Assembly (NCBI RefSeq): GCF_905475395.1
Contig: NC_058338.1
Coordinates: 72,985,435-73,049,434 of the forward strand
DNA length: 64,000 nt
Source: Chrysoperla carnea
Taxonomy: Eukaryota > Arthropoda > Insecta > Neuroptera > Chrysopidae
Direction: 5' to 3'
The notes under the pieces are model-generated. The model made no database searches and was not told the origin of the DNA. It saw only the letters and a program-made list of their open reading frames with translations. Positions 33,201 to 51,400 of this stretch are shown in pieces; positions within the stretch are counted from its first letter, which is position 1, and each line of letters starts with the position of its first letter. Position numbers and translations under genes: made by a program.

Positions 33201-33243
33201 TAAAAACACTTATAATTAACAAAATGAATATAAATTTATTCAT
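27238..33243 (-). CDS. F-spondin (spondin-1), with Kunitz domain
   Basis: Secreted extracellular-matrix protein of the axon-guidance and cell-adhesion class. Exons (minus): 33243-33063, 31874-31634, 31572-31446, 30633-30172, 29995-29776, 29696-29522, 28191-28001, 27943-27512, 27452-27238; all phases agree, 747 residues. Order: signal peptide (FIFILLIISVFNALIINA, about 1-21), Reeler domain to about 180 ending in APPAGSGCIILK and CCACDEAKY, Spondin_N about 184-340 (IIGGSHEKNFSFW, GPSPDWVVGV, WDAGTDSG), then TSP1 repeats with WxxW motifs (WSNWSPC, WGEWSPC, WTDWSPC, WSPWSAC). A Kunitz domain (Cys622-Cys672) lies between TSP1 repeats 3 and 4; its P1 position is Arg632, as in trypsin-type inhibitors. 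Vertebrate spondin-1 has six TSP1 repeats and no Kunitz domain. Intron 6 is nearly filled by a transposon. Confidence 0.95.
28317..29467. mobile_element. 1.15-kb element with about 47-bp terminal inverted repeats
   Basis: Left end 28317-28364 (contains GCCGTTCAATTGACAG and AATAAACGGC) and right end 29421-29467 are inverted copies with about ten mismatches. Together they occupy almost all of F-spondin intron 6 (28192-29521). No transposase frame is visible inside, only a short tandem at about 28632-28690 sharing TTTTCATGGCATG. Most likely a non-autonomous DNA transposon. Confidence 0.7.
32440..32730 (+). repeat. Dispersed repeat family R1, copy in spondin intron 1
   Basis: It carries AACTTGGGACTAAACTTAG and ends with ACAGAGTAT; both recur at 48455-48625, and the complement recurs over nearly the same length at 62225-62525. 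No coding potential recognised. Confidence 0.75.
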
Positions 33244-33557
33244 TTTGAATATAAATAATTTTAAAATTACTTAATTTAAATGCACGGCGTGCATAAGTGT
33301 GTGCGTGGAATCGCTTTTGATTTTAACAAATAACAATGTAAATTAATTCTTAGGGATACAATGTATTTAATTTTTTTTAAAACTAGAACTAACTACAACA
33401 TTTTGAAATTATTATTAATGGATCATGTAATTTAAGGTTGTTAGTGAAATAGATTCAGGAAATTCTACAGTATTCGAAGATACAATATGATGCATTTTAA
33501 GGCGTTTAGATACCAAAACGATAATGTAACTAAAAATCTGAAATTTTTAATGTCAAT

Positions 33558-33867
33558 TAAGGTAGTACGAACGCCAAGGAAAGTTTAGACTTGTGGTTGA
33601 AATTATTTGTACCTTATTTTCAACTTTGATGATGAATTTCGTTATAACTTCATGAATGTCGACGAAAAAAATTATAAAAATTTTCGATATTTGCCTTGTT
33701 TTTCGAATTGTCGAAAGCTATTAATTAATTATTCCAGATATCGAACAATTTTATTCGGACTTTTCGTCTTATATTGCCAAATATAACAAAACTCACCATC
33801 AAAATTGAAAATATATAATTTTTTAAATTTGTATTCCCACTACCGTGCTCATACATCCTTAATTAGT
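33558..33867. mobile_element. MITE family M1, copy A
   Basis: It starts with AAGGTAGTACGAACGCCAAG and ends with a degenerate complement (GTGCTCATACATCCTTAA). It shares GTTGAAATTATTTGTACC with copies at 47782 and 59643. Non-coding. Confidence 0.65.
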
Positions 33868-33899
33868 CGGGCACAACGGTTTTTTTTGTTTTCAATAGA

Positions 33900-34150
33900 T
33901 TATTAAATTTTTTTTTAAGCCTTTTCCAAACTGAGCCAATTTTGAAGTTCATCGCCAATTTTAAAAAATTTTTTTTGGAAGGCAACCCAAATCTCGCACT
34001 TTAAATATAGCTAAGAGAACTCTCCATTAAATTACCTTTCAAACGAAACAAAAAAATCAAAATCGGTTCATCCGTTTAGGCGCTACGATGCCACAGACGG
34101 GCAGACAGACACACACACACATAGCGGTGAAACTTATAACACCCTTTTTT
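33900..34150 (+). repeat. Dispersed repeat family R3, copy 1
   Basis: It contains GGCGCTACGATGCCACAGAC, a CAGACACACA stretch and CTTATAACACCC. An inverted copy lies at 36106-36340 and a partial one at 53307-53420. The AATCGGTTCATCCGTTTAGG phrase resembles sequences common in LINE 3' ends of insects, but no reverse transcriptase is attached. Confidence 0.65.
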
Positions 34151-34619
34151 TTTAGTTTTATAAATATTTCTCAAGTTTTAAGCTTTATAATCCAAACAAA
34201 TTTAAGAACTTTCTCAGTCTCATTATTTAATAATTTAAATAAAACTGTACATAAAAATGAAAAATCGATGTATACTCAGTCAAAAATAAACGCAAAAGTT
34301 CAATCATTCTAAGTGTTATTACTATAACATTACATGTGTCTCACATATAATGTTATAGTTATAACACTAAAAATGGTAAATTTATCAATTAATCATACTT
34401 TTATACGTCTTTTGTTAAAAATTCATATCGATTCTCTGTACAATTTAAGAGAAATTAACTATCAACGTCAGTGTTTTTACCAAAAAAAGCACATTCCTCA
34501 ATTTACCAAAAAATAGCACATTTCTCATTTTCAGTTAATAAACCTATAAAATATTAGTTTGTTCGCTCAGGAAAATTACAAAAGTCAATTTGTGTGTGTT
34601 TGCACATCGCAGTATCGTA

Positions 34620-34905
34620 TTTAGACTTTAAACTACTGAACCGATTTTGATGAAATTTTTACAACTTCAAAATATATCAGATTAAATTAAACGCTAATAT
34701 ATATGTCAAGTATGGTGGAAGCGATGAGAAAATCAGGTCGCCACTTACCTTACGATGCATTTTCATCCAAACTAAGCGTGCATGCTAAATTTTAACTCAA
34801 TAGGTTGACGATAGCTGCTTCAAAATTGAGTTGCAAGATTCCACCCGGACAAACACACATACATACATACATTGCAAGTTAAAAATAAAAGCTTGTAAAA
34901 ATATA
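34620..34905 (+). repeat. Dispersed repeat family R2, copy 1
   Basis: It contains TATGGTGGAAGCGATG, GCATTTTCATCCAAACTAA and a CATACATACATA run, and ends in AAAAGCTTGT. Related copies lie at 47515-47705 and, inverted, at about 49840-50120. Confidence 0.65.
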
Positions 34906-34943
34906 ATCTTGCTTCAAGTGGTTCGGCTGTCACGTGACTAATC

Positions 34944-35049
34944 AACTAGGCAATTTGTATGAAGTAAATGTAAGAAAATGCTCCAAAAATATTGTAAACT
35001 AGGCAATTTGTTGGACGTAAATGTAAGAAAATGCTCTCAAAATATGGAA
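34944..35049 (+). repeat. Two-copy 53-bp tandem repeat
   Basis: AACTAGGCAATTTG followed by GTAAATGTAAGAAAATGCTC occurs at 34944 and again at 34997 with few differences. Confidence 0.75.
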
Positions 35050-36105
35050 AAAGCGTCAAAAACCAAAGTTTTATATGCTTTGTTTTTGGAAAGCGCTGTA
35101 AGGTTTTGTTTTTTTTGTAAAAACAGAATCTGTGATAAATTTTTTCATGATGAAAAATTTTTTGAAGGTCATTCACCGATTAATTTTTGTACAATTAACA
35201 TTATTGTGAGTTCTTCCAGAAAGTACTGTGTTAAAAATCACAATTTTAAAATGAAATAATTCAAAATTTTGTTCCGCAAGAGGCCCCAAAACTGTGTTTA
35301 TTGTAATCAAGGGAGCTATCATTTACCTCAAAATATATGAACATTCACCGTACTCTCTCAAACAGCCGAACCAGTATAATTTATTATTTCGTTAACGTCA
35401 GAATGGAATCTAGCTTTGTGTATAGCATACATTAAAAAAATAAAATATCAGTATTGAATCTTTAAACTCATTTACTGTACCCAACCAACTTAAGAGAATT
35501 ATTTTTTATCACAATATTTATCTAATTAAAAATATTATGTAGTAGGATGTTTTAGTTCAGTCTTATACAAGACGAGTCGATTTCTCTGAAATGAGATCAT
35601 GTTTTTATATAAAGGTCGTAACCCGGGATGATAAAACATTATTTTTTGTAGAAGAGAAAAAGTTAAAATAAAACATTTTTATTATTATTTTAATAACACA
35701 TTTTTTATAGTTTTCGAAATGGGAGACTTCTTACAAAAGAGTTCATGAAAAATGGACGGGATTCGGGATAGTATTTAGAAAGTAAATTTTCTGTGCGTAC
35801 CCATCTATTAATTCAAAAAGGGAGGGGGGAGCTAAAAATAAAAATTTTTGCTACTGTGTCTCTTGTCTTCCCTCGATACGTCGCCCATGCTTGGTTATAT
35901 AGACATTAGGCCGACAGGTAATAGCATAATTTTTGAACGATCGAACGTAACCGCTACAAGATTTTTATTATTTGAACGAACAATCTAAGTTAATAATATG
36001 AACATCGTCGAAGAAGTGTACCTAGAAAAGGAAGAGTACAGTGAACCTTGAAAAAATATTTCTATTATTGGAACATTTTTAATTTTCATTTATAACCCCT
36101 GAATT

Positions 36106-36340
36106 AAAAAAAGGGGTGTCATAAGTTTTACCGCTATGTGTGTGTATCTGTCTGTCTGCCTGTGGCATCGTAGCGCCTAAACGAACGAACTGATTTTGTT
36201 TCGTATGAAAGGTAATTTAATGAAGAGTGTTCTTATCTATATTTCAAGTGCAAGTTTAGGATTCCGTACTGGAAAAACTAAAACATTGGAGATTATCTTC
36301 AAAATCAGTTCAGTTTGGAAAAGGCTATAAGAAAAAAGGT
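36106..36340 (-). repeat. Dispersed repeat family R3, inverted copy 2
   Basis: It carries the complement of copy 1 (GTCATAAGTTTTACCGCTAT, then GGCATCGTAGCGCCTAAACG, and further AAAGGTAATTTAATG). The two copies face each other over about 2 kb. Confidence 0.65.
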
Positions 36341-39300
36341 AATTTAATGGAGTGTGTTCTAAATTATGTTTAAAGTGCGAGTTTATAGTTCCTTACCCGA
36401 AAAATTTGTTTGGCGTTTTTTAAAAGTTTTTGTAAGTTTTACTTGTTTTTTCATAAGCTCGAAGGATTTACAGCAATTTCAGTCTAAAAACCTGCAATTA
36501 TTTTGTAATATATGATTAGGTACCTAAATGAATTATTAACACAGCAATTATTTTACGTTGCGTAAAAATTATGCATATATAACGTTTATTACAAACAATT
36601 TGTTTACAAGCGAGAAATACATTTTAACAGAATAAGAAAAGTTTTGGTTGATAAAACTTTAAAATATGGTTCTTAATAATTTATCTACTCCTCATGTTTT
36701 AATATAAGAGAGTTGGTGAACAATTTGGGGTACGTTCTTGAAGCATTGCGGAAAATTTTGGAATTGCCCTTGAAGGATCTCTATAAATAAATAAACGATA
36801 AGACAGTCGAGTTCTGACTGAAGGGTATAGCGGCACCCTACCAAGCCTTGAATTTTTTTAAGGGAAATTTCTTTATTAAAAAAATGTTTTTGAAGCATTT
36901 TGAAATTTTTATATCTTTAAGTTGGATATTTAAGGAATTAAAAATTAAAAAGCCACACAAATCATTCGGGTTTAAATGTTAATGCGACTGCTTCAAATTC
37001 CCAAAGTGATGCTGACTGACTGACTCACTTCCTGACCTTTACAAATTCTAAGGCACTTCTAGACATGCTAGAAAGATGTGGTTTATTTCTGGTCGACTGG
37101 TGAAAGTCCTATCTTTCTAGCGTGCATAGAAGTGAAAAATCTAATTTTGGGGCGGTTTTCCCATTTTTCGGGGAGTTGCGATGCGGGTAAGACAATTTTT
37201 AGAACTATTCTGTTAATTTGACTTTATTTCGAGTCACATATTTATTTTCGAGTCATTCCATTTTGGCTGTCGTTTATTTATTGATGGGGATAGGTAAAAT
37301 GTCTACCTAATTATTAATACATATGTTATTTTGAGCAATAAAACATTTTTTTTTTAAATTTTTGTCTCTCATGTTTAAAATAATACCAAATAAAAAAATA
37401 CCTAATAGTGAGCCATGAGGACTCTCGACAGAAGTGAAAACTTAAAACTTTAGAATAAATGTGCTTTTTTTGAACTTTTAAATTAATTACAGTATGAATA
37501 TTTAAAATGCAATGACAACACATGACAATTACGCGAGCTAAGTGCTTTTTTCCCCACCCCTAATGGGGAAATATACATAGCCTTTACAACATAGGCTACA
37601 CTCAAAATATTTTCTTGAAAAAACATAACTGAAAATTGTTATAAAGTTTTAAAAAGCTCAATATTGAATTTTTGTCCCCCAAACAGGTCAAATTAAAAAT
37701 ATGGTGGAAGCGCATGTAAGTGTATTGTACATAGTAAGAATTGATATTCTGCGTAATTGAATTGCGTTTCCATCATTTATTTATTGTATGTAAATATTGT
37801 TCGTAATATTTAGGAATAATATTATAAAAACCATATTTTAAATAAAATAAAAAAATTGAATTCATATCTTTTGGCATAATATTTGTAGTCTAAGAGTCAA
37901 ATTAGGGCCGATCTTCACCCACCCGTTTACGGAATGAAAGTTATTTTTTATGAAACGTTTGTCTAAAAAATGTGGTCAAGACTACTTTTAGTAAAAATAT
38001 CAAGAGTAAAATTTTTTAGAATTTTTCACTGACTTACGTATATATACACGATTTTTGGTGTACTTGAAAGTAAAAGTTGTGCTGTCTGCCTTTTTTCGTA
38101 TCTAAATAAAGATAATTTTATTGCAAATACGGTTGTATAATATTGTCCACGAAATATCGATCAAATAATTACGTTTACCTACAAGCTTTCGAAGTATTGA
38201 TATTTTTATTAAAAGCAGTCTTGTCCGCATTTTTCTAGGAAACCCATTACAGGGATATTTGTTAATATTTAACATTTCATAAAAAATTACTTTCATTCGG
38301 TAAATAGATGGACGAAAATCGACCCTAATGAGTCTCTTGTACTATTGGATGTTCTTAGATGTCAGACATGTCTTATTTGCCATAAGAAATTAAACACCTT
38401 GTAATTTTATAAATAAACAAATTTATCACAGAATTTAATACAAAAATAAATAAATGGATATATAATTTAAGTTTGGCCTGAATTTTAAAAATGGTATTTT
38501 TGCGTACACTTATGGAAGATGGTTAGAAAGTGATTCAGAAGGCATTAACCCGGGGACTAGCAGGTAACTTTCCGATTAGTAACACTTCATAACCGACTTG
38601 GAAGTTGGTGTTTCATTATTTATTTCAAAGTTGACAATATTATCTTTATAGAATAATGTAGGTACTTTTCATTAATAAATGTAGTATTTTATTTACTGTT
38701 TCACTCAAATAATTGTAATATTTGCATCCTAAGCACAAAAAATAACTTTTTATCCGACTTAATTAGTACCGAAAATTTGATATTAAAGTTTCGGGTATCT
38801 TACATCCATCTGGCAGTTTCTATAACAATTACTGACCTGGTAATTTACCCACGGGTTAATATTTTCAAATAACTTACTGTGTTTAAATGATAAATAAATG
38901 ATTACAGTTAAAAAAATTTGTTTACGATATATGTATTTAAAAAAAATGGTCTTCATTCAGTAGTTTTTCAAAAACCACTTTACTAAATTAAAGCCACCAA
39001 TAGATATATCACGTACAATATAATTTTTACGTCTTAGACGAACTTTTTTTTATACCTTGTTTTTTTTTGTGGTAATTCGTGTTCTTCAAGAAACTATCGG
39101 TAGCACTTTAATGGTGGTTTAAGAGGGTATAAACATCTTATTCCATGGTATAAACAAACAAAAAACCATAAAACATATAATCTATTTTATATCATTCACA
39201 CCTCTGGTTGATAAATCAATTAGAAGAAATTCTTTATCTGTTCCAAGGTAATGTTTACACCCTCTTCTGTATTGTATATTTAAATCGGTAGAGATCGGCT

Positions 39301-39790
39301 CAGTATTTTGGAGTCGCGAATTCGAATCGCAATAAATAGATAACATTTATTGGGCCATTAGTTTTTTGGATGGTGAAAACCGATGGTCCAATTCTTACAT
39401 ACTTTCGGTGGCAATGAAAGTAAAACGGAAAATTTTTACTGAAACACGAACTATCGACACAGGATAGTTAATTAAGACGATAAAAAAATCCCAAAATTAT
39501 TACGTTTAGGCATTTATTTCACGTTAAATCGAAATATTATATAATTTTATATCGAATTTGTAAATTTTCTTTTTACGAATAAGTTTTTTGTTACAATTTT
39601 CTTTTATAAATAACAATTTGTTTGTACATAGTTTAATAATTTATATAATATAGATTCTATAACAAAATAATTATATATTTTATTAATTAAAATGTTAAAA
39701 TAGGGCCTTCACGATGATCCAAAATATCTGCAAAATAAAATTTTTTTTAGATATTTTTATTTAGAAACTTGATTTCATGAAGCTGTTAGT

Positions 39791-40407
39791 CTTATATATA
39801 TTAAAATTGTGAAAGTATGGATGGATGTATAGACAGGGTTCAAGGGGGGGGGAGTCACAGGGGTCATGACCCCCCCCCCAAACAGCCCACATTTCAAAAA
39901 ATAAAACTAAACCAATTTTTTAAAAACTGAAAAACAAAAAACGGTTTGCTTTGTTTATTTGGTTATTTTTGATTTTTGTGACCCCCTCTGGAAAAAATTC
40001 TAGAACCGCGCCCGTGTATAGATGGATGTTTGTTTCTTTTTACGCAAAAAATTCGGAACAATGAAATTTGGCACAGAGATAAATTATAGTCTTTAATTAT
40101 ATGCTACTGTTTGTCCACGTAAAATGTATGGTTCCCGTGGGATAGATTTGTTTTAATTTTTTATAGAGCAAAAGATCGACATGATTTTTTGCATAGGTAG
40201 TAGTAGTTTAGGAGGCAGAAAATGAGGTGAGCTAATCTTTATCCCGAAAAAATGCACGGGACCGTGTGTTTTAAAAGGTTTTGTAAAAGTTCATGAAATA
40301 AAATTTTAGTGCATTTTTATCAAGAAGGCTTGATTTATTTACACAGTAACGATATAAACTCTCAAAATTTCTTTTAATCGCGGGTAACACTGCGGGACGC
40401 AGCTAGT
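39791..40407 (+). mobile_element. Helitron-like element, copy 2 (interrupted)
   Basis: It begins with TTATATATATTAAAATTGTG and ends with GCGGGACGCAGCTAGT, the same 3' end as the copy at 15540. It is interrupted by an insertion at 39833-40014. No coding capacity; it lies downstream of the KIAA0930 homologue. Confidence 0.6.
39833..40014. mobile_element. Nested hAT-like MITE
   Basis: A 182-bp G/C-run-rich segment starting ACAGGGTTC and ending GAACCGCGCCCG, with GTTC/GAAC complementary near the ends. It is flanked by TGTATAG at 39826-39832 and 40015-40021 (7 of 8 bases match if extended by one), as expected for hAT insertion. It interrupts the sequence shared by the two Helitron-like copies. 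Confidence 0.55.
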
Positions 40408-40645
40408 AATAACTAATTTTGTGGGTAAAATATGATAAATTAACATTAACAGAATTTTCAGTTAATTTATGGCCATGTCGCTTTCACCATAAATTTATTT
40501 CGCTACATGTTTTTTGCTATATTTGAAATAAAACATTATTAGACATAATTTATTGAATTTTTACGATAAAATCTTAAAATTGTTCGTTTAATCATAATTT
40601 TTATTTTTACATAAAGGTATTTTGATCTTGCAAAACAGTGAGGAT

Positions 40646-40651
40646 TTTATT
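40646..40651 (-). terminator. Poly(A) signal of KIAA0930 homologue
   Basis: Minus-strand AATAAA (plus TTTATT) about 90 bases after the stop codon at 40743. Confidence 0.55.
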
Positions 40652-40742
40652 TTCAGAAGGGCCTTAAAAATTAGTTCTCAACGGTGGAATTTTCAAAACA
40701 TTCGATGAAAACTTTATAAAATAGCTAGTTTATGATTTTATT

Positions 40743-46794
<6,052 letters not shown>

Positions 46795-47781
46795 ATTAAA
46801 ATATACTCTCCACACATTCACATGCGTAATCCAAATAGTAAACTTGTTTTTGTAAATAGGTATATAATTTGCACTTTGTATAATTTACATTTTGAGGAAT
46901 ATTTAAATAGACTTTTTGTTTTTTTGGTATTTGTTTGTTACGATTTATTAACACTTAGTTTAATTAATAAGCTGAACAAATTTAATTTGTTGTCAGCTTA
47001 TAATAATAGAAAATATATAATTTTTATTGACTAACATTTAAAACGTTACTAATAAGGATATTCGATGTGTCATGTCGCCGTCGCTGTTCAGTAGAATATT
47101 TTATAGATAGTAATGGTTCGAAAAAGGTAGTGTACAACCAAGAATGAATTTATATCATGCGCGTAAACATCGATCGAATATTACGAATATACCTAAATGT
47201 ATTGTTTCAATTTATATGGGAGAGAGTCTTACCTTTACCAATTCACATTTATATGTTTCTATAAGTCAATCTTTAAAAAAATTTTTTAATAAAAAATACT
47301 TTTTAAGGGACAAGCTTTTATTGTACTAAAAAGTAGAAGATAATTTTTTTTCCTATGAGTCACTCATACCCGACTATTTGTTAAAGCTCAATTTAAAATA
47401 TCAAAAATGAATCGGAACGCCTCATCTACTCCACATGCCTAATTATTTTTGATATTAAGCGCCTCAACTTTTAGAGATAGAATTAAATTATTTTCTACTT
47501 TTTTATACAATAAAAGCTTGTCAAATATGGTGGAAGCGATGGGAAAATCAGGATGCCACAACCTTACCATGCATTGTCATCCAAACTAAATGTGCATGCA
47601 AATTTTCAGCTCAATCGGAAACCGGGAAATGTATCAAATTTGGCTTGCAAGATTTGATTACAGACAGACAACGGGACAGGTGAAACTAAATAAAAGCTTG
47701 TAATATAAAGGAATATAATCTTTTCTTCGAGTTTCATCATTCTCAATAACTTTGAATTTTTTTTGAAAAATAAAAATACTT

Positions 47782-48060
47782 AAGGTAGTACGAGCGCCAA
47801 GGCCATTTTATATTTAGGGTTGAAATTATTTGTACCTTTTTAAAGACTCCATGAATGTAGACGAAAAAATAATAATAAAATTTTTTGATATCTGTATTGG
47901 TTTTCGAAATATCGAAAGCTAAATAATTAGATAAAATTTTCAATTTTCGATATTTTGAAAATTACCTACTCCAGATATCAAAAACTTGTATTCTTACTTT
48001 TCGTCTTATATTGTCAAGTTATAACATAATTCACCATCAAAATTGAAAAATTGTTTGCTT
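47782..48060. mobile_element. MITE family M1, copy B (right end missing)
   Basis: It starts TTAAGGTAGTACGAGCGCCA and shares GTTGAAATTATTTGTACC and TTCACCATCAAAATTGAAAA with copy A. The terminal complement at the right end is not found. Confidence 0.55.
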
Positions 48061-48454
48061 TTTACAATAAAAAATGTCCTTCTGGTATGCTCTCTTTTTC
48101 TTCATATTTTAAACTTTTTCTTTGCATTCTTTATTCATTTACATTGTCTTCACGGTACAACACTTTCATCAATTTTAAATATATAGTCTATGAGAAAATG
48201 GCGCATGAGTAAAGAAAATTTTTGTTTTCCAAAATTTTTCGATTTTGACTTCTGGTGATATTTGTAATAAATACGGTTTATAATGGCCATTAAATTAGTT
48301 TTAAGATATTAACACAAAGTCAAGATGTCTATGATTTATTAAAATATTTTTAAAATATCGTCTGGAATAATCTAAAAAACGTTCAAGAATATTTTAGAAT
48401 GTTCTCGAAAAACTTTCGTTGGTTCAACAACCACCTGGAAGACTTTGATATGTC

Positions 48455-48625
48455 TTTTTGTTTTTGATCACAGACGAGTAGCCAGAAATGAACTCTTTAG
48501 GGGATTTTATGATCACCTATACCAAAATTTTGTTCGTAGTATCAATATTTTTAAGCGTTACAAACTTGGGACTAAACTTAGTACACCTTGATATATATTA
48601 CAAATATACAGAGTATAATAATGCA
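48455..48625 (+). repeat. Dispersed repeat family R1, copy 3
   Basis: Close match to the spondin intron copy through CACCTATACCAAAATTTT, AACTTGGGACTAAACTTAG and ACAGAGTAT. Confidence 0.7.
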
Positions 48626-51400
48626 AGCACTCACATTCAACAATTTATATACAGAGTATTTTAACAATGAACTCAGTAAATTGCTTGTTTTCACTTGCTT
48701 GACTTAAAAAAACACATAAAAACACTCGAAAAAATTAAATAAAAAGAAAAATTCTATTTAGCTTAATATCTATTCTTAGCTTAATAACTTCGGTTTCGTT
48801 ACTCTCATTTATAATCGGTAGGTATTTACTATAATACATATATTTAGTCAACAACAAAAAAGACTGATTTAGTCTCGAATATAGATCTTTAATAAAAACA
48901 ATTGTTTAAATATATAAAAATATAAATATGTTTTGGAAATTTTGTTAAATTTTTATTTAGATATTTCCTCTCGCCATCAAGCAAAAATAAAAAATTTTAA
49001 TGCAAAAGCCCAATTAATCCAACTAAATTTTCTTTAAACAAAGTGTTTTCGAAAAAAATAGTCCGAATAAAAGTTGTAAAATTTGGAAGGGAACAATAAC
49101 CTCGAATTTTATCTGCAATTTTAAAATATAACTCATATTTGTTACTAATATATGAAATTTTTAATTGAAAAATTATTCTACAAACAATTTTTCTTGAAAA
49201 AAATTTTTCAAACACCTAAAATTCGCCAGTAATAAAATGCAAAAAAATATATAAAGTTGGCCTTAGTCACCTAGATTTCGAAGAAATCAAGCTACGACAG
49301 ATTTCTGTATTCTATTTCCATCGAATTTATTAAGTTTGCGAAAAAATGTTTTTACAAGTGTTGTATGTTTTATAAAGAATATTTTCTGATATAAACATTT
49401 CCTCTATCTCTTTTTGTTTTTAAATTTGAATATTCAATCATACAGAAAGTTATGGTCAAATTCGATATCATCGAAATATGTCTTCCTACAAGAACAACAA
49501 ATTTTATCCGCGCCATTTTGTTCCTGTATAAAAGTGCTGTTAAAGCTACAATTTTTTATAACTTCATTATTTCCTAATAGTATAGTAAAATCGTCGAAAA
49601 AAAGAATGTAAATTTGCGTTAAATTGAAATTCAAACAAATTTTAATAGAAAATAAGGGATGCATCCAGACTTAACTTAATCTGAAAGTTATAGGTTTTGT
49701 CTCTAAAAGTCATATTTATCACAATTGGTGGATAACGTCTGACCACACACTCCAAAAACAAAATAAAAAATTATTTATAATTTTTATCAGTTTTATAAAT
49801 CACAAAATCTTGATATTCCATAGTTAAGGTACCGGAGTCTCATTTTACAAGTTTTTATTTAATTGGAAATTTTTGTATCTTGCTTGTTCGGATTAAATCT
49901 TGCAACTGAATTTTAAAACCGCTATCCTCAACTGAATGCATGGCTACACCTATGTGATCTCATACTAAATCCAATCCCTCACATGATATGGGTATAAAAT
50001 TAAAGAGTTTGCTAAGAAAAATATAATAAAATTTGTAAAACGAGGATGACAATGCATTTTTATAGTAAACATGACTTGATTTTCCCAGCGCTTCCACCAT
50101 ATTTGATATACATACCTACTTTTTTGAGTTTTAAATTAAAAATATAAATATAAATTACTTTTTAAAGGACAAGCTTTTATGGTATTAAAGCATGAGGCGC
50201 TTTGAAACATCCTTGATACTTTTAAATGAGCACCCAATCTTTTACGAATAGTCATGTATAAGTGACTAATAAAAATAATTATTTTCTACTTTTTAAAAAA
50301 TTAAACACTGTCTTTTAAAACGTATTTTTTATAAAAATTTTTTAATTATATGTGAGTGTAGTAAATGCCTATAAATTAATTGCAAAATTTCCGACAAAAA
50401 GAAGTCGCACAAACAGATATTTTTGCATGTATTTTGCAGTATTTGAAGTTATCTTATTTTTTATTTCTCTAACCTACATTTCCCTGCGTACTTCCTTATT
50501 TGTTTTTCATTATTTACTTCTCATTTTAAAACTTATCGTGTTGGTTAATGATAGGCTAGAGAAATAATATTAAGATTTAATTTTGTTCATTAGGTTATTT
50601 GTATATCATATCTGTAATAAAGTTGCCTATAAATAGAAAGAAAGTAAATTACTTTTGATATTTTGTATCACATATACATAATACATTATTTATCTACGCC
50701 CGTGAGATAAGAAGTACTTTTCTCACTCAGTATGTGTGGGAAAATAGTTCATTACCACCCAAATAGTTAGAGGCGTAGATAAAGTTTTGTAAGATACACG
50801 TGTAATAACGCATTATTGTCGCGATTGTCCAACTCGTGCCACGCACTTGTTGTGCAAATTTCGCAGGCGTACGTTAATAATGCTGTTAACTTACTAGTAT
50901 CGTAAAGAACTATTCTATAGCTAAGTTACGGTATAATTAATAAGAAGCTGTAAGAATAATACTTATCTTAAGAACTAGTGAGGTACAGCTTTTAATTTTT
51001 AACGTTTTTCAACTTTTTCAGCTTTATAAGTTTTAAAATTTTTGGAAGAAAACTGTTTTTTTCATTTCTCAATTATCCAAAAGATCTATATGATATCAAA
51101 TTTAACATTAAAATTATTTTATAGCCTTTCAAATATCTATAACCAAATTTTCAGCGTTACTCAAATTTTTGAATTCAAAAACTGTATTTCTTATACTATT
51201 ACTACATTTTTTAAAGTTAAAAAATTTATAGATATTTCTCCCTGCCTTATCAATGTGACAATGTCTTGTTTCTCTCGTCTTTCGCGGTATCACTGTTTAC
51301 AGATAAGTTTAAATTAAAATATAATAGCTCGCACTTGACAGTAAATTTTTAGGTTTTATATTTGTTTAAGTTTTAATTACATATAGTTTTAGATTACACG

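Larger units (their letters stand above)
33244..40645. other. Repeat-rich intergenic region between spondin and KIAA0930 genes
   Basis: About 7.4 kb upstream of F-spondin and downstream of the KIAA0930 homologue. The first few hundred bases should hold the spondin promoter. The identified content is repeats, listed separately. No gene or RNA gene was recognised between about 36400 and 39790. Confidence 0.55.
47284..50345. repeat. 3-kb region bounded by diverged long inverted repeats
   Basis: The left side (47284-47550) and right side (about 50030-50345) are complementary with many mismatches. Shared pieces are GGACAAGCTTTTAT, GTAGAAGATAATTTTT-like, a GCGCCTCA-type block and the R2 phrase TATGGTGGAAGCG. 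It may be one composite element with long ends, or two head-to-head repeats. No transposase frame seen inside. Confidence 0.45.
46795..51400. other. Intergenic region between divergent KIAA0930 and PDGF/VEGF-like genes
   Basis: About 4.6 kb between the 5' ends of two divergently transcribed genes. Most of it is repeat-derived: a large diverged inverted repeat (47284-50345) with R2, R1 and M1 pieces inside. The stretch 50350-51400 holds nothing I can name and should include the promoter of the PDGF/VEGF-like gene. Confidence 0.55.

Noticed and set aside
39841-39886. Runs of G and C as an assembly artefact
   Set aside because: They are explained as part of the inserted MITE with flanking duplication; similar runs are common in such elements.
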